Below, piece by piece: positions 1-13,400 of a stretch of 64,000 nucleotides of DNA. The notes under the pieces are model-generated. The model saw only the letters and a program-made list of their open reading frames with translations, had not been told where the DNA came from and searched no databases. The DNA comes from Lithobates sylvaticus (Eukaryota; Chordata; Amphibia; Anura; Ranidae), in assembly GCA_028564925.1 (NCBI GenBank), contig CM053029.1:35270026-35334025 (forward strand), in the 5' to 3' direction. Position 1 is the stretch's first letter; the number at the start of each line of letters is the position of its first letter. The translations under genes and the position numbers were made by a program.

Positions 1-107
1 CAAGTGCCCTGTCCATTATCCCACGCAGCGTATGCTCCAACAGGTGGACAAGAGGTACAGTGTCACTGATGCATGCACTGTCACTGCTCACCATCCTCGT
101 GGCCTCC

Positions 108-2266
108 TCAAATGGTGAGAGGACAGTGCATGCATCCCTGATCATGCTCCACTGTCCTGGTGCCGTAGTCGCAAAGGTACTCATTGATGGCCCTCTGCTG
201 CGTGTGCAGTCGCTGCAGCATGGCCAACGTTGAGTTCCACCTGGTGGGCATGTCACATATTAGGCGGTTCTTGGGCAGGTTCAGCTCCTTTTGCAGCTCA
301 GTCAGCCGAGCACTGGCATTATAAGATCGGCGGGAATGCACACAGACTTTCCTGGCCTGCCTCAGGACATCCTGTAAGCATGGGAACCTGCCCAAGAACC
401 GCTGCACCACCAGGTTGAGGACGTGAGCCATACAGGGCACATGGGTGAGCTGCCCCTGTCGCAGGGCGGAGAGGAGGTTGGTGCCATTGTCAGAAACGAC
501 CATTCCTGGCTTAAGCTGGCGTGGCGTCAACCACCTCTCGGCCTGCCCCTGCAGAGCTGCCAGAACCTCTGGCCCAGTGTGGCTCCTGTCCCCCAAACAC
601 ACCAGCGCAAGCACGGCATGGCATCTTTTTGCCTGCGTACTTGCGTAGCCCCTTGTATGCCTACGGAGCACCGCTGGTTCTGAGGACAGAGCACTGGAGG
701 AAGAAGAAGAGGAGGGGGTGGAGGAGAGAGGTCACAACCATTAGCAGTAGTAGCATTTTGGAGGCGTGGTGGCGGAACAACCTCCAACACTACTGCACCT
801 TGTCCTGCATCCCTCCCAGCTGCCAATAGAGTGACCCAATGGGCCGTGAAAGAAAGGTAACGTCCCTGTCCATGCCTGCTGGACCATGAGTCAGCGGTAA
901 TATGCACCTTACCGCTGACCGCCCTGTCCAGCGAGGCATGGACATTGCCTTCCACATGCCGGTAGAGAGACGGAATCGCCTTCCGTGAGAAAAAGTGGCG
1001 TTTGGGAACCTGCCACTGAGGAACCGCACATTGAACAAACTCACGGAAGGGGACCGAGTCTACCAACTGAAAAGGCAGCAGTTGAAGTGCTAGCAATTTA
1101 GCCAAGCTAGCATTCAACCGCTGGGCATGTGGATGGCTGGGAGTGTACTTCTTTCGACGGTCCAGCAGCTGGGGCAGGGAAATTTGCCTGCTACAATCGG
1201 ACGTCGGTGTACTGCAAGTACTTGGTTGTGACACACCTAATTCTACACCTTCAGTCCTCTCAGAGCAGCTTTCAGAGAGGACTGAAGATGTAGTGGGGAT
1301 GGAGATCCCAGCTGATGAGGAGCAAGGAGAGGTCCGCTTTGTTCTTTGGTGTGGGTCTTTTATGTGTGCTTGCCAACGAGCTGCATGGCAGGTCGACATA
1401 TGTCTGCTCATGCTTGTGGTGCCCAAGCGGCTGATGTTTTGGCCACGCGAGATACGCTTGAGACAAATATTGCAAATAGCAGTGGTGCGATCTGATGCAC
1501 TCGTCTCAAAAAAGGCCCACACCAAAGAACTTTTCTGATAACGTGCAGAGGCAGCGCCCTGCACAGGTGGAGCTCTGCGGTGTGGTACAGTTGCTGTGCT
1601 GGCCTCTAGCTGGCCTCCAGGGGGCATCCTGCCTCGTTGGACATGTGACGCCGCATCCTCCTCCTCCTCGTCCTCCTCCTCATCCTCTCTCCCTTCAGGC
1701 ACCCACGTGGAGTCAGTGACCTCATAATCCCCTCCCTCTTCACCACTAGAGCAAACCTGGCAGTAAGCTGCAGCTGGTGGAACAGTACTGCCAGATTGCT
1801 GTCCTTCAGCATCCCCTCTCTCTGCGCGCACACTACTGACTTCCTCAAGCTGGGTATCATCATCCGAGCCTTCCAATCGTTGGGCATCCTCCTGGAGCAT
1901 GTACCCAACACTGTGCTCAAAGAGTCCGGGGGACTCCTCAGGAGGACATGGTGGGTCTAGGGAAGGGGTGGCTGATGATGCCATTGAGTACGCGTTGGCA
2001 GCTGCTCTGCCAGTACCCTGAGCCTGGGAGAGAGAGGATGAGGAGGATGAGGAGGGCTTGGTCATCCATTCTACCAAGCCTTCAGCATGATGCGGCTCCA
2101 CATGTCCAGCTGCAGAAAACAAAGACGAGCGTGTCCCATGGCCACGTGCTGATGACGATGCACGACCACGGCCACGGCCAGCACTGTTGTCTCTAGAAAC
2201 AGAGCCTGCCTGCCCTGTGTTCTTGCCTCTGCACGCTCTGCCTCCCCTTGGCGGTCTTCCAGGCAT
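108..2266 (-). pseudogene. hAT transposase with BED zinc finger (frameshifted, C-terminus off window)
   Basis: A cut-and-paste transposase that would act in the nucleus on the element's ends. It starts at ATG 2266, matching the ATG of the second copy at 32407. A Gly/Arg/Ser-rich N-terminus is followed by an acidic Glu/Asp stretch near residues 190-205. A BED-type finger lies at about residues 243-295: CNIC, then paired H and C/H residues in SRHMSTCH. The catalytic region includes VHITADSWSS, VVSDNGTNLLSAL and CMAHVLNLVVQRF, which are typical of hAT enzymes. The reading frame shifts once between about 680 and 735: frame one covers 2266 to about 735, and frame two covers about 671 to 108. hAT-2 is continuous across that point. 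The dimerisation domain is missing only because the window ends. Confidence 0.85.
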
Positions 2267-2289
2267 TGTAGTCGGTAGTGTATATAGTA

Positions 2290-5200
2290 TAAAAAATAGA
2301 GCTCCTATGTGTGCTCACAACACACTGTAGGTCCTATGGGTGCTGACACTAACACACTATAGGTACTATGTGTGCTGCTGACAAGAAAATATAGGAGCTC
2401 TGTTTGCTGCCACTAACACACTAGAAGTCCTATGGGTGCTGCTAAGAAGAAAATATAGGAGCTCTGTGTGATGCCACTAACACACTAGAAGTCCCATGGG
2501 TGCTTCTGCGAAAAAAATATAGGAGCTCTGTGTGATGCCACTAACACACTAGAAGTCCTATGGGTGCTTCTGGGAAGAAAATATAGGAGCTCTGTGTGAT
2601 GCCACTAACACACTAGAAGTCCTGTGGGTGCTGCTGAGAAGAAAATATAGGAGCTCTGTGTGATGTCACTAACACACTAGAAGTCCTATGGGTGCTTCTG
2701 CAAAGAAAATATAGGAGCTCTGTGTGATGCCACTAACACACAATTGAAGTCCTATGGGTGCTTCTGAGAAGAAAATATAGGAGCTCTGTGTGATGCCACT
2801 AACACACTAGAAGTCCTGTGGGTGCTGCTGAGAAGAAAATATAGGAGCTCTGTGTGATGCCACTAACACACAATTGAAGTCCTATGGGTGCTTCTGGGAA
2901 GAAAATATAGGAGCTCTGTGTGATGCCACTAACACACTAGATGTCCTATGGGTGCCTCTGCGAAGAAAATATAGGAGCTCTGTGTGATGCCACTAACACA
3001 CAATTGAAGTCCTATGGGTGCTTCTGAGAAAAAAATATAGGAGCTCTGTGTGATGCCACTAACACACTAGAAGTCCTATGGGTGCTTCTGCGAAGAAAAT
3101 ATAGGAGCTCTGTGTGATGCCACTAACACACTAGAAGTCCTGTAGGTGCTGCTGAGAAGAAAATATAGGAGCTCTGTGTGATGCCACTAACACACTAGAA
3201 GTCCTATGGGTGCTTCTGGGAAGAAAATATAGGAGATCTGTGTGATGCCACTAACACACAATTGAAGTCCTATGGGTGCTTCTGGGAAGAAAATATAGGA
3301 GCTCTGTGTGGTGCCACTAACACACTAGAAGTCCTGTGGGTGCTGATGAGAAGAAAATATAGGAGCTCTGTGTGATGCCACTAACACACTAGAAGTCCTA
3401 TGGGTGCTTCTGGGAAGAAAATATAGGAGCTCTGTGTGATGCCACTAACACACTAGAAGTCCTGTGGGTGCTGCTGAGAAGAAAATATAGGAGCTCTGTG
3501 TGATGCCACTAACACACAATTGAAGTCCTATGGGTGCTTCTGGGAAAAAAATATAGGAGCTCTGTGTGATGCCACTAACACACTAGAAGTCCTGTGGGTG
3601 CTGCTGAGAAGAAAATATAGGAGCTCTCTGTGATGCCACTAACACACAATTGAAGTCCTATGGGTGCTTCTGGGAAGAAAATATAGGAGCTCTGTGTGAT
3701 GCCACTAACACACTAGAAGTCCTGTGGGTGCTGCTGAGAAGAAAATATAGGAGCTCTGTGTGATGCCACTAACACACTAGAAGTCCTATGGGTGCTTCTG
3801 GGAAGAAAATATAGGAGCTCTGTGTGATGCCACTAACACACTAGAAGTCCTGTGGGTGCTGCTGAGAAGAAAATATAGGAGCTCTGTGTGATGCCACTAA
3901 CACACAATTGAAATCCTATGGGTGCTTCTGGGAAGAAAATATAGGAGCTCTGTGTGATGCCACTAACACACTAGATGTCCTGTGGGTGCTGCTGAGAAGA
4001 AAATATAGGAGCTCTGTGTGATGCCACTAACACACTAGAAGTCCTATGGGTGCTTCTGGGAAGAAAATATGGGAGCTCTGTGTGATGCCACTAACACACT
4101 AGAAGTCCTATGGGTGCTTCTGGGAAGAAAATATGGGAGCTCTGTGTGATGCCACTAACACACTAGAAGTCCTATGGGTGCTTCTGGGAAGAAAATATGG
4201 GAGCTCTGTGTGATGCCACTAACACACTAGAAGTCCTATGGGTGCTTCTGGGAAGAAAATATGGGAGCTCTGTGTGTTGCCACTAACACACTAGAAGTCC
4301 TATGGGTGCTTCTGGGAAGAAAATATGGGAGCTCTGTGTGATGCCACTAACACACTAGAAGTCCTATGGGTGCTTCTGGGAAGAAAATATGGGAGCTCTG
4401 TGTGATGCCACTAACACACTAGAAGTCCTATGGGTGCTTCTGGGAAGAAAATATGGGAGCTCTGTGTGATGCCACTAACACACTAGAAGTCCTGTGGGTG
4501 CTGCTGAGAAGAAAATATAGGAGCTCTGTGTGATGCCACTAACACACAATTGAAGTCCTATGGGTGCTTCTGGGAAGAAAATATAGGAGCTCTGTGTGAT
4601 GCCACTAACACACTAGAAGTCCTGTGGGTGCTGCTGAGAAGAAAATATAGGAGCTCTGTGTGATGCCACTAACACACAATTGAAGTCCTATGGGTGCTTC
4701 TGGGAAGACAATATAGGAGCTCTGTGTGATGCCACTAACACACTAGAAGTCCTGTGGGTGCTGCTGAGAAGAAATTATAGGAGCTCTGTGTGATGCCACT
4801 AACACACTAGAAGTCCTGTGGGTGCTTCTGGGAAGAAAATATAGGAGCTCTGTGTGATGCCACTAACACACTAGAAGTCCTGTGGGTGCTGCTGAGAAGA
4901 AAATATAGGAGCTCTGTGTGATGCCACTAACACACAATTGAAGTCCTATGGGTGCTTCTGGGAAGAAAATATAGGAGCTCTGTGTGATGCCACTAACACA
5001 CTAGAAGTCCTGTGGGTGCTGCTGAGAAGAAAATATAGGAGCTCTGTGTGATGCCACTAACACACTAGAAGTCCTATGGGTGCTTCTGGGAAGAAAATAT
5101 GGGAGCTCTGTGTGATGCCACTAACACACTAGAAGTCCTATGGGTGCTTCTGGGAAGAAAATATGGGAGCTCTGTGTGATGCCACTAACACACTAGAAGT

Positions 5201-6375
5201 CCTATGGGTGCTTCTGGGAAGAAAATATGGGAGCTCTGTGTGATGCCACTAACACACTAGAAGTCCTATGGGTGCTTCTGGGAAGAAAATATGGTAGCTC
5301 TGTGTGATGCCACTAACACACTAGAAGTCCTATGGGTGCTTCTGGGAAGAAAATATGGGAGCTCTGTGTGATGCCACTAACACACTAGAAGTCCTATGGG
5401 TGCTTCTGGGAAGAAAATATGGGAGCTCTGTGTGATGCCACTAACACACTAGAAGTCCTATGGGTGCTTCTGGGAAGAAAATATGGGAGCTCTGTGTGAT
5501 GCCACTAACACACTAGAAGTCCTGTGGGTGCTGCTGAGAAGAAAATATAGGAGCTCTGTGTGATGCCACTAACACACTAGAAGTCCTGTGGGTGCTGCTG
5601 AGAAGAAAATATAGGGGCTCTGTGTGATGCCACTAACACACAATTGAAGTCCTATGGGTGCTTCTGGGAAGAAAATATAGGAGCTCTGTGTGATGCCACT
5701 AACACACTAGAAGTCCTATGGGTGCTTCTGGGAAGAAAATATGGGAGCTCTGTGTGATGCCACTAACACACTAGAAGTCCTATGGGTGCTTCTGGGAAGA
5801 AAATATGGGAGCTCTGTGTGATGCCACTAGCACACTAGAAGTCCTATGGGTGCTTCTGGGAAGAAAATATGGGAGCTCTGTGTGATGCCACTAACACACT
5901 AGAAGTCCTATGGGTGCTTCTGGGAAGAAAATATGGGAGCTCTGTGTGATGCCACTAACACACTAGAAGTCCTATGGGTGCTTCTGGGAAGAAAATATGG
6001 GAGCTCTGTGTGATGCCACTAACACACTAGAAGTCCTATGGGTGCTTCTGGGAAGAAAATATGGGAGCTCTGTGTGATGCCACTAACACACTAGAAGTCC
6101 TATGGGTGCTTCTGGGAAGAAAATATGGGAGCTCTGTGTGATGCCACTAACACACTAGAAGTCCTATGGGTGCTTCTGGGAAGAAAATATATGAGCTGTG
6201 TGTGATGCTACTAACACACTAGAAGTCCTATGGGTGCTTCTGGGAAGAAAATATGGGAGCTCTGTGTGATGCCACTAACACACAATTGAAGTCCTATGGG
6301 TGCTTCTGGGAAGAAAATATAGGAGCTCTGTTTGCTGCCACTAACACACTAGAAGTCCTATGGGTGCTTTTGGGG
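2290..6375. repeat. 64-bp satellite array in the hAT-1 leader
   Basis: About 63 head-to-tail units of 64 bp, with a 66-bp variant where cacactagaag is replaced by cacacaattgaag. Each unit contains GGAGCTCTGTGTGATGCCAC and a variable tail, either tgcttctggg or tgctgctgag. A run of near-identical 'gaaaatatggg' units at about 4030-4490 recurs at about 5050-5510, an offset of about 1.03 kb, and a third such run lies near 5700-6180. This is a higher-order structure. The array sits between the transposase ATG and the 5' terminus, so any transcript from the end would run through it. Edge units are more diverged than central ones. Confidence 0.95.
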
Positions 6376-6654
6376 TGCAATGCTGTGCTAACAGCACTGC
6401 GGTTGGTACTACTGAAATACTGTACTAACAGTAAAACACGCACCAGACTAATCCCCAGCAGCAGCTAATAACACACTAACCAGCAGCAATGGACGATCAA
6501 TGACAGGTAGCAATGGTTTAGCAAACAAATAGCCAATGGTTTAGCAAAGTATAGCAAATCTTTCTATATGAATGAATCTAGCAAAGACACAGAATCAGCC
6601 TGATCTCTCCTAAAGCCGGAACTCATGTGACCGGCGCCGACGGCGTGGCGGCCT

Positions 6655-6965
6655 TTTAAATGGTGGGGCGTGTACTAAAGCCCCTGAGCTTTAATTGGCT
6701 ACAGGCGTCCTGCCTGTAGCCAATTATGGCTCTCCGAGTTTCCGGCACTGTGATTGGCCAAGCATGCGGGGTCACAGTGCATGCTTGGCCAATCATCAGC
6801 CAGCAATGCACTGCGCCGGCCGCGCTGGCCGCAATGCATTGCGGGGCCTCTCGCATCACACGAATGTGATGCGAACGGCCCAAATAGTTCTGGGCTCGCC
6901 GATCGAGCGAACGCCCGGTGCTCGATGCGAACGTGGGTTCGCATTGAGCACCGGGCCCATCCCTA
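6655..6965 (-). promoter_or_regulatory. hAT-1 5' terminal region with two CCAAT-bearing hairpins
   Basis: Two inverted repeats lie just inside the terminus. One is AATTGGCTACAGGC with its complement GCCTGTAGCCAATT near 6693-6726. The other is TGATTGGCCAAGCATGC with GCATGCTTGGCCAATCA near 6752-6796. Each stem ends in ATTGG/CCAAT, so each hairpin presents CCAAT boxes on both strands. The same pair of hairpins is kept in hAT-2 at 31230-31336. Function as a promoter or as a transposase-binding subterminal region is inferred. Confidence 0.55.
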
Positions 6966-6973
6966 ATGGACAT

Positions 6974-7521
6974 ATCTGTTCTGCAGTGGTTACTGGGCTG
7001 CTTTAAAACTGATCCGCAGTTATAGCGCAGTGTACCTGCGGCTTACCTGCACTGAGCCATAGACTTCTGGTTTTACCTGTGGGTTTGGTGCACTTTCAGA
7101 AAGTGCACCACACCTGCAGGACATGATAGAATTCTATGGCAAAGTACAGCTAACCTGCAGGAAAGCCACAGGTGTGGGTAGACCACGGACCATCAGTGTA
7201 ATAGTAGCCTTAGGCCCCTTTAACATGATCTGTCTGACCCAATCGGACCCTCCATTCACCTCTATGGAGCGGCAGATGTAAACAGACTTGTGTCCATTTA
7301 CAGCTGCCTCCTTACAATCTGATCTGCTAAAAAAACGTAAAGTGGATCTGTCCCCTTTCATTTGATCAGATGAGAGGGCCCATAGAGTAGAGTGGGCTGT
7401 GTCTGTGTCCACTTTGCATACGTAGAGTGGACGCAGAACTGTCATCTGCTCATTGTGGCCCGTGGCTGGTTACTAAGTCCCTTAAGTGGGCCTCGCTCTT
7501 TAAAAGGTTGAGCACCCCTGC
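6974..7521. repeat. Intergenic stretch with small MITE pieces and a hAT-type end
   Basis: No gene is visible. A short hairpin (GGTGCACTTTC with GAAAGTGCACC) lies near 7088-7112. The stretch ending at 7521 reads on the minus strand as CAGGGGTGCTCAACCTTTTA, a typical hAT MITE terminus. I could not fix its other end. A piece starting ggcccctttaac near 7214 resembles the TIR of the MITE at 21811. Confidence 0.4.
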
Positions 7522-7610
7522 CTTAAACCAATGTTTTGCTCGCTTTGAGGGTCAAAATATGAGAGGTGAAACCCATAGTAAAGAAATAGTGGATGACGAC
7601 CATTTACTGG

Positions 7611-8567
7611 CATGGGCGTCCGCAGGTAGGGGCAAGGGGGGTCAAGTGCCCCCCCCTGGAATCAGGGATCTGATTGGCACATTCAGCATAGTGGCGTCGC
7701 TATGGGGGGGGTGCGGGCAGCCAGCAGGGTGACACCATCAAGGTGCTGTCATGCCCCCCCATCAGTGTAGTGTGACTGCAGGCTCTTTTCCCTGCTCAGT
7801 CCAGCAGAGAACTTGGCGGCATTGTGTCAGAAGAAAGGCGAGCTGCAGGCTCGCCCCCCTTTCTCCTGTCAGGGAAAAAAGACGGCGGCTCTTACCAGGT
7901 TCCCCACCCAGCTTCCTGCCGCTCCGTTCTTTCCCTATTGGCCATAACTGAGGGCCAATTAAAGGAGACTAGGAGAGGAGAGCATCATGGGACATGTAGA
8001 TTGGAGGCCCCATTTTCCACAGCAAGGAGGCTACAGCTCGATCAAGAGAGAGATTGAGAGACTGCAGCCTGGAAAAAAGCTGAGGGAGAAAGTGCTACAG
8101 GACAAAGAAAGAGGGGTGTGCTGGGCAAAAGCCAGAGAGAGAGCCACACTGGCCAGTGGCACCAGAGAGAGAGCCACGCTACCCAGCGCCAGAGACATAG
8201 CCATGCTACTCAGCGCCAGAGAGAGAGCCACGCTAACCAGCGCCACCAGAGAGGGCCATGCTGCCCAGCGCCACCGAGAGAGAAAGAGTGAGCCACTGCC
8301 AGGGTACAGACATGCTACACTACTGACCAGAATCACCCCCGGAGAACCCCGAGTGAGTGATTGTCCAGCCGGAGGGATCACTGCTGTAGTTTCGCTGGGT
8401 CTGGTAGGAGGGCCGGTCGGCCATTATCCATTACTTATCCTAGGGACTGTACTACGCCTGCAGTCTCTGACCATGACAATGTGATAATGACATTGTTGAA
8501 AAGGGGCAGCATATGGGTGACCCTAAAATGATGCCCCCCCCTGAAAAAAGTTCTGCGGACGCCCATG
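7611..8567. mobile_element. hAT-type MITE (957 bp) with TTTACTGG target duplication
   Basis: The termini are CATGGGCGTCCGCAG and its perfect inverted copy CTGCGGACGCCCATG. An 8-bp direct duplication TTTACTGG flanks it at 7603-7610 and 8568-8575. It has no transposase. The inside holds about seven degenerate repeats of roughly 30 bp built on agagagagccacgctacccagcgcca (8130-8290), then a segment ending in gtctctgacc. Both segments resemble the interior of the MITE at 33192-34580, although the termini of the two differ. It interrupts the LINE coding region. Confidence 0.85.
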
Positions 8568-8575
8568 TTTACTGG

Positions 8576-9418
8576 TATTAAAAATACATGAGGTCAGGTC
8601 AAATTTGAGGAAGATTGACATCAGAAAGGCAGCAGGACCAGATGGGGTGTCGGGCCGTATACTGAGGGGATGTGCAGACCAGTTAGCAGGTGTTTTTACT
8701 GATATTTTTAATTTGTCATTGAAGCAGGCTGCAGTACCTTCTTGTTTTAAATCTACTACTATTGTCCCAATACCTAAAAAGTCAGCAGTAACATGCTTAA
8801 ATGATTATAGCCCAGTTGCCCTAACTCCTATAATCATGAAATGTTTTGAGAGGCTCGTATTATCCCATCTTAAGGCAAGCATTCCTGTTGATCTGGATAA
8901 GTATCAGTTTGCCTATAGTGCAAATAGATGCACAGATGATGCAATTTCTATTGCATTGCATGCTGCCTTGACACATCTTGAGCTCTCAAACACATATGTT
9001 AGGATGTTATTAATTTATTTTAGCTCTGCATTTAACACAGTAGTTCCTGACAAATTAGTGAAAAAGTTAAAAGCTTTGGGCTTATGTCCATTGCTGCGCT
9101 CATGGATTATAGATTTTCTAACAAACAGGCCACAAATGGCGAGAATAGGAGATCAGGTGTCTAACACTATTGTTTTGAATACGGGGGGTACAACATGGAT
9201 GTGTGTTAAGTCCGGCCCTGTTTACTTGGTTCACGCACGACTGTACTGCCATACATGCGTCTAACACTATAGTGAAGTTTGCTGATGACACCACTTTAGT
9301 GGGACTCATACAAGATAATGATGAGACGGCTTATAGGCAGGGAATTCAACATTTGGTTGAGTGGTGTAGAGAAAATGACTTAATACTCAATACTGCAAAA
9401 ACAAAAGAAATAATAGTG
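8576..9418 (+). pseudogene. LINE reverse transcriptase, central part (Rex/CR1 group)
   Basis: RT fingers and palm of a non-LTR retrotransposon. Visible blocks are [78 protein letters not shown] (palm motif A region) and, after a frame change near 9190-9210, NTIVKFADDTTLVGLI with the catalytic FADD. The usual stretch of about 20 residues around GAPQGCVLSP is corrupted at the frame change. Reading continues past 9418 into the piece at 17538. This is decayed and not functional. Confidence 0.8.
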
Positions 9419-10413
9419 TGTAGCGATACCCCAAATTAACAGGGCCGCAAATTTGATTTGGGTCCCTGAGTACAGCTCCACCAACCCCCCGGCAATCTGC
9501 TCTACCCGCTCTGGCACAGTTAGTAAAGGGGTATGTATCTATGCACATATAAATATCACTTATACTCTAAGTGTAATGGACTCAAACTCACAGGCAGACT
9601 GCTGACTGAAATAACTGTCTTTACTTTGGCAGTATGAAAAGAGATAGTAACATGCATTAAACATTAACTTACAACACATTAGCAGGTCCCTGCAATATGC
9701 ACTATAACATGAAACATATATGTATCAGGATAGCAATGGGGAACGGAGCGCCACGTTCAGCGACCGCCTGCTATGCACCTCTGAGGTGCAACAAATCTAA
9801 CTGCGACTATCTAATGGATCAGGCCTGATCCCTAACAATAGTGTTCAGTCCTTGGGGAACCCCAGTATTCTTCACCGGCACAAGAACTGTAGAGGTGGTG
9901 CACATGTAACTTTAAATGGTGCGTTGGTAATCCACAAGAAAGAACAATCTTCTGCTCTGAGGTAAATTTGCCTTGGTAGTTCAATAGGCATAAAGTGAAA
10001 TACAGTACAAGATGAGCTTTCCAGCTCGCTCACCACTCCGGATACCGTCCTCAGCTCCGGGACCTCCACTGGCGGCGTCCGGCCTCCTCCGTCACAGCCC
10101 CTGCGTTCCGGTCCTCCTTCTGACCGACCGTTCTCAGGTAAAAGGCTCCGCTCTGCTGCTGCTGACAATGAGGTGTGAGAGTCTCTCTCAGTCTGCTGCA
10201 AGGCCCAGGCTCCAGGCCTTCAGCAGTCCCGGCCCGCACAGGTGTCTCCTCTCTCAGTGATCCCTGCATCAGAAGAGGCAGAGGCGGTCCTTCCCCTCTC
10301 CTTATATCACCTCCCCCATCAGCCTCTCGGGCGGAAACAACCATCCTCCCGGGAGCCTGGGGAATTATGGGAATTGTAGTTTTATCCCCTAAAAGGGGAA
10401 CGACCCCGCTACA
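9419..10413 (-). repeat. 3' LTR of the Gypsy fossil
   Basis: 995 bp, TG...CA termini in the plus orientation. It is about 99% identical by eye to the copy at 16542-17537. The inner edge at 10413 is next to a purine-rich tract on the minus strand (AAAGTGGGGGGAG), the expected plus-strand primer site. Confidence 0.92.
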
Positions 10414-13400
10414 CACTCCCCCCACTTTGAATCTTTGGTCCCCAAAGACATTGTTCAATCTACAAGCTTTCTTTGAAACAACACGTTCACATAATTCAGA
10501 CAGAGGAGCTTCCCACCAATTAGCATAGGATTGGGAGCTGTCCTGTCCACAGGTCACTTCAGTGAGGGCGACCTGCCTAACTGTGCCAGAGAGTGAGCTG
10601 GGGTTGCCCTCCACCAAATGAACAGTGGATGGGTCAGGGCGTTCAGCACTTCTCCTTGCTGTGGTAACAGAGTCCTCTGAACTTTTTCCCATTTGGGGGT
10701 AAGTTAACTTCTTGGGAGCCCTCACAACTCTGCGAGCTCTCTGTTCTCTTGGCACTTCTTCAGGAACACATTCTGGCAACATCACTGGTTCTGGAACTTC
10801 TACTTCCTCTTCTTCTGAGTAGAGACCAGGGATATCTTCCCAGCTCTCAGGCACAACACTGAGTGGAACGAATTCTGTAGCCTCTGGGTTCAATGTTTTA
10901 TCTTCCACATCCTCAGTAAATGGAAGATCTATGGCGGAACTTCCTGGAGTTGAGGAAGGCCATAGCCATTCAAATTCTCCCTTCTCTTCTTCAGCCGGTT
11001 GGGGGCCTTGTCCCCCTTTAGTCTGGGACCGAGTGTTGGGTCTGGGGGTATCCAGAATGGAAACAGATTCAGGTAAGTCTCTTGCTGGAGGTATTCTGAC
11101 TGCTTCAGTGAGTGGGAGCAAGTGATTCCTATGCCAGGTCTTCAAAGGCCCCACTCTCCCTTCTGGCTTCAACTTATAGACAGGCAATCCTGGTAGCTTT
11201 CTACAGATGATATATGGCTCTGATCTCCATCTATCAGCAAGCTTGTGTTTTCCAGGGATCCCTAGATTGCGTAACAGTACACGGTCCCCAGGCTGTAGGT
11301 CTTGTACTCGAACCTTCAAATCAAAGTTCCGCTTGTTTCGGGCCCCCCTCTGGTCAGAGGCCGCCTGAGCTTTCTCATAAGCTATCTTCAAACTGTGCCT
11401 CAGTCTGTCCACATATCCTTTGTGAGAGGCCTCAGAGGCATGGTCTAAGGAAATGCCAAAGGCCAGATCCACTGGCAATCTTGCTTCTCTCCCAAACATA
11501 AGCCGGTAGGGGGAGAAACCCGTCACATCACTGGTTGTACAGTTGTAAGCATGCACCAGAGCTGAAATGTGTTGGCTCCAATGTTGCTTCCTCTCTGTCT
11601 CTAAAGTTCCCAACATGTTCAATAGGGTCCGGTTGAACCTTTCAGGCTGGGCATCCCCTTGAGGGTGATATGGTGTAGTTCTAGTCTTCTCCACTCCTAA
11701 AGAATCTAGTAACTTCCGGATCAGGCGACTCTCAAAGTCCCTTCCTTGGTCTGAGTGAATTCTCTTTGGTAGTCCATAATGAACAAAGTATTTTTCTAGG
11801 AGCACCTTAGCCACTGTAGAGGCCTTCTGGTCCTTGGTTGGGAATGCCTGGGCATAACGAGTGAAATGGTCGGTTATCACCAGAACATTTCCCAATCCAC
11901 TCAAATCGGGTTCGAGGCAGAGAAAATCAATGCATACCAGATCCATTGGGCCTTGACTCTGTAGATGACCCATTGGGACAGCTTGATGGGGTAAAGTCTT
12001 CCTCTGAATGCATCTTGCACAGGAATGGCAGTATTCCTCCACTTCGGCCCTCATGCAGGGCCAATAAAACCGGTCTCTGACAAGTTGGAAGGTTCTCTCT
12101 GCTCCCAAGTGACCATGCTGGTCATGTAAGGCAATCAGCACAGTCTCTCGATGCTTTTCGGGGAGAAACAGCTGCCACTTATCTTCTGGGCTATCAGAGG
12201 GGCCCCTTCGGTAGACCACCCCTTGATGCACCTGTAATTTATCCAACTCTCTCCTTAGTAGGCGAGCCTCTTTGGAAGGGTGATGTCGAAGTCCCTCTGG
12301 ACTCTTGTTTTCCAATGCTTCCAGGACCAATTTCCCCATGGGGTCTTCCAATTGGTCACACCTTAACTCTTTCTTTGACAGCTTCGGTAGGCACTCTTCT
12401 TCTAGTCGAGTTACCCCACAGTAGCATTTTGGGACTCCCACTGTGGTAACTCCTATATCTTCTGCTCTGGATCCTCCTCTGGCTTGGAGTTCAGCCCCCT
12501 GGCAAAGGGCTGGCACCCCTTCTGGTGCCACTTGAGTCCAGTCTTCCCAATCATCGTCCATGACATGGGATCTTCGGGACAGGGCATCTGCATCTCGATT
12601 TCCAGCCCCTGGCCTGTACCTGAGGCTGAAATTGAATCCAGACAACGCCGCCAACCATCTGTGTCCAGTTGCATCCAGCTTGGCGGTGGTGAATAGATAG
12701 GTCAAGGGGTTGTTATCTGTTTTTACAGTAAATTCTGCCCCATAAAGATAGTCCTTTAGTTTGTCAACTACTGCCCATTTGAGGGCCAAGAACTCCAACT
12801 TGTGGGTGGGGTAATTCTTCTCCGAGGGGGTCAGGCTCCGGCTCACATAGGCCACTGGTCACAGCTGATCTTCATACTCCTGGTAGAGTACTCCACCTAG
12901 GCCCTCATGGCTGGCATCAACATGTAGCTCATACGGTCTAGTGGGGTCAGCATAGGCCAAAACTGGGGCTGTGGTGAGACTCCTCTTCAAGGTTCTGAAA
13001 GCCTCTTCACACCTTGAGTTCCATTGGTCTTGAACCGACTCACCGGGCCTCCTGGGCCCCAAGCCATCTTCCTCTCCTTCTGTCTTGAGCAGCTCGTTTA
13101 GGGGTTTTGCAATACGGGCGAACCCATCCACAAACCTGCGGTAGTAGGAGCAGAACCCAAGAAAGATCGAAGTTCGGTGACTGTTGTGGGTCTTGGCCAC
13201 GAAGTAACTGCCTCCAACTTCTCAGGGTCTGTAGCCACTCCTTTTTATGACACTATGTGTCCCAGATAGTTCACAGAAGACTGGTAGAACCGGCACTTCT
13301 CAGGAGAAAGTTTGAGACCCTCCTCACTGAGCCTCTTCAATACTTTCTCCAATCTGGCTTCATGTTCTTCCAAAGTTTTTCCAAAAACAATGACATCGTC

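Larger units (their letters stand above)
1..6965 (-). mobile_element. hAT-superfamily DNA transposon, copy 1 (hAT-1), 3' end outside window
   Basis: The element reads on the minus strand. Its 5' terminus is at 6965, where the minus strand begins TAGGGATGGGCCCGGTG, almost the same as the start of hAT-2 at 31072. Inward from the end come a hairpin-rich leader (6655-6965), a long 64-bp tandem array (2290-6375), and a BED-finger transposase from ATG 2266 down to about 108. The C-terminal dimerisation part and the 3' end lie beyond base 1. The 8 bp outside the terminus is ATGGACAT, the expected position of a hAT target duplication, but the partner is not in the window. The transposase homology to hAT-2 is strong, whereas the leader tandem repeats of the two copies are unrelated. 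Confidence 0.85.

Noticed and set aside
2290-6375. CRISPR-like regular repeats
   Set aside because: Units are contiguous tandem copies with no unique spacers, and the context is vertebrate.
10414-11100. Envelope gene in the Gypsy fossil
   Set aside because: The region after the integrase lacks a signal peptide, transmembrane segment or fusion-type motif. It reads as an acidic extension.
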